Source of the DNA: Bacteroidales bacterium
GTDB taxonomy: Bacteria; Bacteroidota; Bacteroidia; Bacteroidales; VadinHA17
NCBI GenBank assembly: GCA_016936695.1
Contig: JAFGXK010000072.1
Location: 1 to 7,988 of the forward strand
Length of the DNA: 7,988 nucleotides
Direction of reading: 5' to 3'
Both the position numbers and the translations under genes were made by a program. The notes below the pieces were generated by a model, which did no database searches, was not told where the DNA came from, and saw only the letters and a list, made by a program, of their open reading frames with translations. Position 1 is the first letter of the stretch. Each line of letters starts with the position of its first letter. This document shows positions 1 to 4,494 of the stretch, piece by piece.

Positions 1-1584
1 GCAATGGCTTACCAGGCTGCCCTTGAAAAGTCGAGTGATGAAACTGAAAAGCTTGCTAAAACAAGGGAACTATTCATGGCGAACATCACCCATGAGATCA
101 GGACGCCGTTAACTGCCATCTCGGGATTCACCGAACAGCTTCTCCACAACAGCCGGGACAGTGAAACTTCAAAATCGCTTAATATAATAAGATCGTCTTC
201 CGACCATCTCCTGAGGATTATTGATGACATACTGGATTTTTCAAAACTGAAAAGCGACAAGCTGACACTCGAAAAGGTCCATTTCAGGATCGCAAACGTG
301 CTTGAAGAGGTTCATGAGATGCTTGCTCAAAAAGCCGCCCGGAACAATACCAGGCTGAGCCATTCTCTCGATCCGGATACTCCTCCGGTTCTAATCGGCG
401 ATCCATACCGCCTTAAACAGATATTGCTGAACCTGACCGGAAATTCCATAAAATTCACAAGTAACGGTGAGGTGTCAATCCGGGTATCACCTTCTTCCAA
501 GACTCAGGAAGAAACTGAATTATTAATCACCGTCGCCGATACAGGCATTGGCATCGATGAATCAAAGCTTGGAGTCATATTTGACGACTTCATGCAGGCA
601 GAGATGAACACAACCCGCAAATACGGGGGAACAGGACTGGGTTTATCTATAGTTAAGAGCCTTATCAGGCTGCATGAGGGAAATATCGAGGTTAAAAGCA
701 AAATGAATGAAGGTACGACAATAGTGTGCCGGATAACCTATCGTGTCGGAGACAAAAAACAGGTTAAGACCGTTCATGACCTTCCTTTGCCTGTCCCGAA
801 AGAAATCGCAGGCAAAAAAATACTTGTGGTGGATGATGAAGAATACAACCGCCTTCTCTTCAGTAAGATACTTCAGGGATGGAAGGCAGATTTCAGACTG
901 GCGGAGAACGGCATGACTGCCCTTGAGATTCTGAAGTCCGAAAAATTTGATCTCGTTTTCATGGATATGCGGATGCCGGGAATTGACGGACTCAAAACCA
1001 CCAGGTTCATAAGGGAGGAAATGAAGATAAGCGAAAATGAAATGCCTGTTATATTCATTTCCGCGGCTCCGGGCAACGAGGAGGTGGAAAAATACAGGCA
1101 GGCCGGGATAAACGCCTTTCTGCCAAAACCTTTTTCCGAAAAGATGCTTCTGTCGGCAATCATGGAAGCCACAGACCTGAGTATTGAAACCGGATCCGCG
1201 GGAATTGAAGATGCTGTAAGGGAAATACCTGAAGAAAAAGGCAGCATTGATCTCCGGAACCTTTATCATCTGTCGGGCGGCAACATAATTTTTGTGAAGC
1301 AGATGCTTGAAACATTTATCTCAACAACAGCCACAGGGTTGAATGAAATGGCCGAGGCGGCCGAAAAAGCCGAATGGGAAAAAACAGCGGATATTTCTCA
1401 CAAAATTCAGCCGCCCTGCAGGCATATCGGGGCAATTACACTCTCTGAACTCCTGTCAAACATAGAGAGATCCATCCGTAAGGAAGGAAAAACGGATCAG
1501 ATAAAAGAACTCACAAAGAACGCCATCAGGGAATTCGGAATTATCAGGCTGCTCGTCGAAGAAGAAATCGTAAAAACAAGCTGA
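1..1584 (+). CDS. Hybrid sensor histidine kinase (HisKA-HATPase-REC-HPt), 5' partial
   Basis: This is the C-terminal part of a phosphorelay kinase. The frame is open to the window edge, so the ATG at 4 is probably internal and the sensor region lies upstream. Numbering from that ATG: a short helical linker (1-24); a HisKA H-box with phospho-accepting His30 in HEIRTPL; the HATPase N-box (about 136-151, Asn147), G1 DTGIG (179-183) and G2 GGTGLGLS (208-215). A receiver domain starts near 272, with acidic pair Asp277/Asp278, phospho-acceptor Asp321 in MDMRMPG, Ser353 and Lys375. The C-terminal HPt (about 415-526) has His466 in SHKIQPPCRHIGA. The common HPt form has K-G after the His; here it is Q-P, a variant I believe occurs in Bacteroidota hybrid kinases. 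The expected relay is His30 to Asp321 to His466, then to a separate receiver, most likely the regulator 80 bp downstream. The signal sensed cannot be seen. Domain calls are secure; the partner is inferred. Confidence 0.95.
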   Translation, partial: AMAYQAALEKSSDETEKLAKTRELFMANITHEIRTPLTAISGFTEQLLHNSRDSETSKSLNIIRSSSDHLLRIIDDILDFSKLKSDKLTLEKVHFRIANVLEEVHEMLAQKAARNNTRLSHSLDPDTPPVLIGDPYRLKQILLNLTGNSIKFTSNGEVSIRVSPSSKTQEETELLITVADTGIGIDESKLGVIFDDFMQAEMNTTRKYGGTGLGLSIVKSLIRLHEGNIEVKSKMNEGTTIVCRITYRVGDKKQVKTVHDLPLPVPKEIAGKKILVVDDEEYNRLLFSKILQGWKADFRLAENGMTALEILKSEKFDLVFMDMRMPGIDGLKTTRFIREEMKISENEMPVIFISAAPGNEEVEKYRQAGINAFLPKPFSEKMLLSAIMEATDLSIETGSAGIEDAVREIPEEKGSIDLRNLYHLSGGNIIFVKQMLETFISTTATGLNEMAEAAEKAEWEKTADISHKIQPPCRHIGAITLSELLSNIERSIRKEGKTDQIKELTKNAIREFGIIRLLVEEEIVKTS

Positions 1585-1593
1585 ACTGAAAAT

Positions 1594-1612
1594 AATCCGT
1601 CCGGATTTTTTT
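1594..1612 (+). terminator. Weak candidate intrinsic terminator between kinase and regulator
   Basis: AATCC (1594-1598) pairs with GGATT (1603-1607) around a four-base loop, and a run of seven T (1606-1612) begins inside the 3' arm. The stem is only 5 bp and partly A-T, so it may give partial termination at most, or be chance. If active, it would lower regulator expression relative to the kinase rather than separate the operon. Confidence 0.3.
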
Positions 1613-1664
1613 AACTTGCGGGTGCAGCCTGAAAAGTCTGCAATAATTTTGAAACTGACACCAA

Positions 1665-3014
1665 ATGGCCGAAAAACCCGTCAGGATATTTGTGGTTGAA
1701 GACAATGAATGGTATAACAAGCTGCTTGTTTATACTCTTTCGCTGAATCCCGATTATGAAGTGAAAAGCTTCCTCAATGCCCGTGATTTCCTGGCTAACC
1801 TCGGTGAAGCTCCCGATATAGTCACCCTCGATTACAGGCTCCCCGATCTGTCGGGCCTCGAAGTCCTTAAAAGAATCAGGCAGGAAAATGAAAATATCCG
1901 AGTCATCCTTATCTCCGAGCAGGAAGATATAGAAATGGTAGTAACCCTGCTCAGAATGGGAGCTTACGATTACATAACCAAGTCGAACGATATCAAGGAA
2001 CGTCTTCTTAACACCATTCAGAACCTGACCAGGGATATTCATCTGAAAAACGAGATTTCCACTCTCCGGAAGGAGGTTCAGAAAAAATATTCCTACAGCA
2101 ACACTATCCTGGGCGAGAGCTCTGCAATAAAGAATATCCATGATCTGATCGGAAAGGCTATCGAGACAAATATTACTGTAATCATCTCAGGCGAGACTGG
2201 CACAGGCAAGGAACTGGTTGCCAAGGCAATACATTACAATTCGAAGCGCCGCGAAAAACCTTTTGTTGCAGTGAATGTTCCGGCCATACCCAATGAACTC
2301 ATCGAAAGTGAGCTTTTCGGTCATGAGAAGGGATCTTTTACCGGAGCCACTGCCCGCCGCATAGGTCGCTTTGAGGAAGCAGACGGAGGTACTCTTTTCC
2401 TGGATGAGATAGGGGAAATGGATCCGAATCTGCAGACAAAACTGCTAAGGGTTCTCCAGGAAAAGGAGATCGTGAGGATCGGAAGCAATAAGCCGATCAA
2501 AACCGACTGCAGGATTATAACGGCCACAAACAGAAATCTCAGGGAAGAGATCAGGAAAGGAACCTTCAGGGAGGATCTCTATTATCGCTTGCAGGGGCTA
2601 CCTATTGAGCTCCCCCCTCTGCGCGACCGGTCGAGCGATATCCTCATCCTTGCAAAGCATTTCGCTGAGAATTTCTCAAAAGAAAACGGCATCCCGATGA
2701 AACCTTTATCGGAAGGAGCCCGGAAAAACCTGATGAGGTATTCCTTCCCCGGTAACGTCAGGGAACTGAAGTCGCTCGTGGAGCTTGCCCTCACCCTTTC
2801 GGTCAATGAAGAGATTACAGAGAAAGACTTTACAATTGATACAGCGGATAATCTTTCAAGTCACGACACTGCCGACCTTACAATGCGTGAACACGAGATG
2901 AGGATCCTCAGGGCCACCCTTAAGAAGTACAACCACGACATCCCCCTCACGGCCAAAAAGCTCGATATGGGAATCTCGACTATTTACAGGATGCTGAAGG
3001 AAGACAAGGCGTGA
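1665..3014 (+). CDS. Sigma-54-dependent response regulator, NtrC family
   Basis: A cytoplasmic transcription activator of 449 residues, the usual length for an NtrC/AtoC-type protein. The receiver (about 6-120) has acidic Glu12/Asp13, phospho-acceptor Asp56 in LDYRLPD, Ser84 and Lys106. The AAA+ domain (about 146-374) has Walker A GETGTGKE (176-183, Lys182), the sigma-54 contact loop GSFTGA (223-228; consensus GAFTGA, Ser for Ala), Walker B LFLDEIG with Asp248/Glu249, an arginine-finger region FREDLYYRL (302-310), and a sensor II region PGNVREL (363-369). The C-terminus (about 406-449) is a Fis-type HTH whose turn-recognition part is about 428-445. Family knowledge says phosphorylation of the receiver allows ATP-driven opening of the sigma-54 promoter complex. 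The ATG at 1665 is chosen because the receiver begins directly after it. No Shine-Dalgarno is seen. It follows the kinase by 80 bp on the same strand, so it is the likely final acceptor of that relay. Targets are unknown; the palindromes at 3180-3214 are candidates. Confidence 0.95.
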   Translation: MAEKPVRIFVVEDNEWYNKLLVYTLSLNPDYEVKSFLNARDFLANLGEAPDIVTLDYRLPDLSGLEVLKRIRQENENIRVILISEQEDIEMVVTLLRMGAYDYITKSNDIKERLLNTIQNLTRDIHLKNEISTLRKEVQKKYSYSNTILGESSAIKNIHDLIGKAIETNITVIISGETGTGKELVAKAIHYNSKRREKPFVAVNVPAIPNELIESELFGHEKGSFTGATARRIGRFEEADGGTLFLDEIGEMDPNLQTKLLRVLQEKEIVRIGSNKPIKTDCRIITATNRNLREEIRKGTFREDLYYRLQGLPIELPPLRDRSSDILILAKHFAENFSKENGIPMKPLSEGARKNLMRYSFPGNVRELKSLVELALTLSVNEEITEKDFTIDTADNLSSHDTADLTMREHEMRILRATLKKYNHDIPLTAKKLDMGISTIYRMLKEDKA

Positions 3015-3037
3015 GGCGTGAGGTGGGAGGCGTGAGG
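3008..3037. repeat. Tandem heptamer GGCGTGA (about 4 units) across a stop codon
   Basis: Four 7-bp units lie end to end: GGCGTGA (3008-3014), GGCGTGA (3015-3021), GGTGGGA (3022-3028) and GGCGTGA (3029-3035), followed by GG. The first unit contains the last codon and TGA of the response-regulator gene. Because every perfect unit carries GCG-TGA in the same phase, loss or gain of units would leave the protein end unchanged. Confidence 0.85.
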
Positions 3038-3053
3038 TTCAGGGTTTTTCATC

Positions 3054-3089
3054 TGCGTAAATCTGCGCTTTTCTTTGCGTAAATCTGCG
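3054..3089. repeat. Direct repeat of a 14-mer, TGCGTAAATCTGCG, two copies
   Basis: Perfect copies lie at 3054-3067 and 3076-3089, 22 bp apart start to start, with CTTTTCTT between them. Inside each copy TGCG occurs at both ends around TAAATC. I recall similar sequences dispersed between genes in Bacteroidota assemblies, but could not check this. No coding potential or hairpin is evident. Confidence 0.8.
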
Positions 3090-3102
3090 AGAACTTCTTC
3101 TT

Positions 3103-3180
3103 TCTTCCGTTTTCCGTTTTCCGTTTTTCCGTCTTCGGTCTTCGGTCTTCGATCTTCGGGCTTCCATCTTCTGTCTTTTT
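3103..3180. repeat. Pyrimidine-rich heptamer tract (TTTTCCG then TCTTCGG units)
   Basis: About eleven 7-bp units follow one another. They are TCTTCCG (3103), TTTTCCG (3110 and 3117), one extra T (3124), TTTTCCG (3125), TCTTCGG (3132 and 3139), TCTTCGA (3146), TCTTCGG (3153), GCTTCCA (3160), TCTTCTG (3167) and TCTTTTT (3174). The units drift gradually while the register is kept except for one inserted T. The + strand is almost entirely C/T with a G at every seventh base or so. It is non-coding. Heptanucleotide tandem repeats (STRRs) are known from cyanobacteria; here the sequence differs. Confidence 0.85.
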
Positions 3181-3214
3181 TCTCAAAATGAGAATTTTTG
3201 TTCCAAAATGAACA
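3180..3214. promoter_or_regulatory. Two related palindromes 20 bp apart, candidate activator-binding sites
   Basis: Site 1 is TTCTCAAAATGAGAA (3180-3194), a perfect 6-bp-arm palindrome around AAA. Site 2 is TGTTCCAAAATGAACA (3199-3214), with perfect 5-bp arms TGTTC/GAACA. Both contain CAAAATGA, and their centres (3187 and 3207) are 20 bp apart, close to two helical turns, as expected for dimers binding side by side on one face. NtrC-type activators bind paired dyads upstream of sigma-54 promoters, and such a gene ends 165 bp to the left. The bound protein is inferred. Site 1 followed by TTTTT (3195-3199) could alternatively be a weak terminator for the regulator gene. Confidence 0.6.
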
Positions 3215-3233
3215 GTACCCTTAATTTCTCTCT

Positions 3234-3264
3234 TTTGGCATATGGTTGATATTCTTTAGTTTAA
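3234..3264 (+). promoter_or_regulatory. Candidate promoter of the coiled-coil gene (sigma-54-like or housekeeping)
   Basis: Two readings overlap. As a sigma-54 promoter, TTGGCAT (3235-3241) matches the -24 element well, but the -12 part is TTGA (3246-3249), one base too near and without the usual GC. As a Bacteroidota housekeeping promoter, TTTG (3234-3237) is followed after 19 bp by TAGTTTAA (3257-3264), a partial match to TAnnTTTG. Either would start transcription roughly 80-90 bases before the ATG at 3349. The rest of the leader, 3265-3348, shows no feature I can name. Confidence 0.45.
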
Positions 3265-3348
3265 CAACCCGTGCCAGTTCCGGCCCGTCGTTTGTCTTAG
3301 GTAGTGAAACCAAAAAGATCTCAATCGTTAAACCAACATTTTACAAAA

Positions 3349-4332
3349 ATGGAAAACAAGGAATTCAATGACTCAAAAGTAAAGAGTGAAGACATAGCTA
3401 CATTAAGCAGGCTGGATGAAGTCAGAAGGCAGGGCAGATCAAAAGGAGTGCTTATCACAGCAATAATAAGTCTGGCCATTCTGCTTGGACTCGGTCTGCT
3501 TGGCTGGTCCCTTTACAAGAAGGATCACAACACCCAGCTGGCGCTTATGGAAAACCAGAGGGTTACTTTTACCCAGGAGCTCACTCAGCGCGACTCCACC
3601 CTCAACGACTGGCTCACCTCGTTTGACGAGATCGAAAAAAATCTCCGCATGATCAAGGAAAAGGAGAAACTGATAACCGTCAACTCGGCTGGAACGGAAG
3701 TGTCGGCCGATAAAAGGAACCAGATAATGGAAGATATAAGGAGCATCAATACCCTGCTTGACGAAAACAGGAAGAAGATTGCTGCACTTAACTCACAGCT
3801 TAAGAAATCCGGAACCACAATCACCGGTCTCCAGACCAGGATAGCTGAACTTGAGACTTCCATGAAGACTTATGAAAACGACATTGCCCTGCTCAAAGCA
3901 ACCCTCGACAATAAGAATTTCGAGATCGAGCAGCTCAACGAAACAATGGTGGCTCTCAACGACACCCTCAACATGAAGGCGGAGACAATAAACACCCAGA
4001 CGTACATGCTGAATCAGGCATTTCTTGTGGCAGGTACATACAAGGACCTGAGGGATAAAGGACTTCTTTCGAAGGAAGGCGGATTTCTCGGAATCGGAAG
4101 GAAGGAATCGCTGACAGACAGCTTTACTGACAGCATATTCACCGAGATAAACATCACCGAGCTGAAGAGCATTCCGGTCAACTCGAAGAAAGTGAAGCTT
4201 GTCACCGAACATCCCGCTGGTTCATATGAACTGGTAAGGCAGGATGAAGATCAGATCGCCTCGATTGCCATACTGAATCCGGATGAGTTCTGGAAGATAT
4301 CAAAATACGCAGTAGTAGAATTAGTCAAATAA
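3349..4332 (+). CDS. Membrane-anchored coiled-coil protein with conserved Bacteroidota C-terminal domain
   Basis: A 327-residue protein of unknown function. Residues 1-32 are charged and probably cytoplasmic, 33-56 form one hydrophobic membrane segment followed by Lys-Lys, and about 60-215 are rich in Leu/Ile heptads, Glu, Lys and Asn, reading as a long coiled coil. The C-terminal part (about 216-327) has the run G-T-Y-K-D-L-R-D-K-G (229-238), then GGFLGIG (244-250), HPAGSYELV and NPDEFWKISKY near the end. I recognise this tail as recurrent in Bacteroidota proteins, some of which may carry an adhesin-like annotation, but cannot assign a function. The frame opens earlier at GTG 3304, but ATG 3349 is preferred: it follows an A-rich leader (TTTTACAAAA) and avoids a polar extension. 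A terminator follows, so it is probably monocistronic. With one helix near the N-terminus and no cleavage site, the coil probably projects into the periplasm. Control by the upstream regulator is inferred. Confidence 0.85.
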   Translation: MENKEFNDSKVKSEDIATLSRLDEVRRQGRSKGVLITAIISLAILLGLGLLGWSLYKKDHNTQLALMENQRVTFTQELTQRDSTLNDWLTSFDEIEKNLRMIKEKEKLITVNSAGTEVSADKRNQIMEDIRSINTLLDENRKKIAALNSQLKKSGTTITGLQTRIAELETSMKTYENDIALLKATLDNKNFEIEQLNETMVALNDTLNMKAETINTQTYMLNQAFLVAGTYKDLRDKGLLSKEGGFLGIGRKESLTDSFTDSIFTEINITELKSIPVNSKKVKLVTEHPAGSYELVRQDEDQIASIAILNPDEFWKISKYAVVELVK

Positions 4333-4343
4333 CACCGGTCAGG

Positions 4344-4369
4344 GGTTAGGTTAGATAGGTTAGGTTAGA
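4344..4369. repeat. Direct repeat GGTTAGGTTAGA, two copies separated by TA
   Basis: Perfect 12-mers lie at 4344-4355 and 4358-4369. Each holds two GTTAG units, so four GTTAG units sit within 26 bp. The repeat lies between the stop codon of the coiled-coil gene and the terminator hairpin and is presumably in the mRNA 3' end. It has no evident coding or hairpin role. Confidence 0.8.
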
Positions 4370-4374
4370 AAAAG

Positions 4375-4405
4375 AAAGGCTGTATCAGGGGATGCAGCCT
4401 TTTTT
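4375..4405 (+). terminator. Intrinsic terminator, probably bidirectional between convergent genes
   Basis: AAAGGCTG (4375-4382) pairs perfectly with CAGCCTTT (4395-4402). The stem can extend through a T-G wobble and AT/AT to a six-base loop (4386-4391). Six T (4400-4405) follow on the + strand. Reading the minus strand, the stem is followed by the complement of GAAAAAGAAA (4368-4377), also T-rich, so it can also end the convergent peptidase transcript about 70 bases after its stop. Confidence 0.85.
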
Positions 4406-4450
4406 GTCATTTCATCCGGAACTGTAAATATTATTACATTTTTGCTGAAC

Positions 4451-4494
4451 GGATCCGCTTTATTGAAAAATCTCATTTCAATTTCAGCGGATTC
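4451..4494. other. Two-step inverted repeat with the peptidase stop codon at its apex
   Basis: The outer arms are GGATCCGC (4451-4458) and GCGGATTC (4487-4494), 8 bp with one G-T pair on the + strand. The inner arms are ATTGAAA (4462-4468) and TTTCAAT (4476-4482), 7 bp. They are separated by a small internal loop (3 and 4 bases) and capped by seven bases. The minus-strand TGA of the peptidase (4475-4473) lies at the cap. No T run follows on the minus strand, so it is not a standard terminator; it may protect the mRNA 3' end or aid the nearby terminator. Confidence 0.55.

Noticed and set aside
643..1269. 208-residue open frame on the minus strand inside the kinase gene
   Set aside because: It lies wholly opposite the receiver and HATPase coding region, whose motifs are intact. 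The minus-strand product is rich in Phe/His/Cys with no recognisable motif, as expected of an antisense shadow.
1611..2141. 176-residue minus-strand frame opposite the regulator's receiver
   Set aside because: It mirrors the conserved receiver coding sequence, has no family resemblance, and no promoter is visible before it.
3008..3180. Possible CRISPR array
   Set aside because: The units are only 7 or 14 bp, contiguous or with an 8-bp gap, and have no unique spacers or cas genes nearby.
3262..3277. Minus-strand CTGGCACGGG resembling a sigma-54 -24 element
   Set aside because: The -24 part is very good, but ten bases after GG the sequence reads TA instead of GC, and the promoter would point into the repeat tract and the end of the regulator gene.
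3304..3348. GTG start extending the coiled-coil protein by 15 residues
   Set aside because: The added residues are polar and low in information, and the ATG at 3349 has the A-rich leader typical of Bacteroidota starts.
3793..4212. 139-residue minus-strand frame opposite the coiled-coil gene
   Set aside because: Cys/Leu/His-rich composition and no motif. It is explained by codon use of the + strand gene.
4344..4369. Telomere or replication-end sequence from the GTTAG units
   Set aside because: There are only four units, inside a bacterial chromosome between two genes and next to a normal terminator. The resemblance is superficial.
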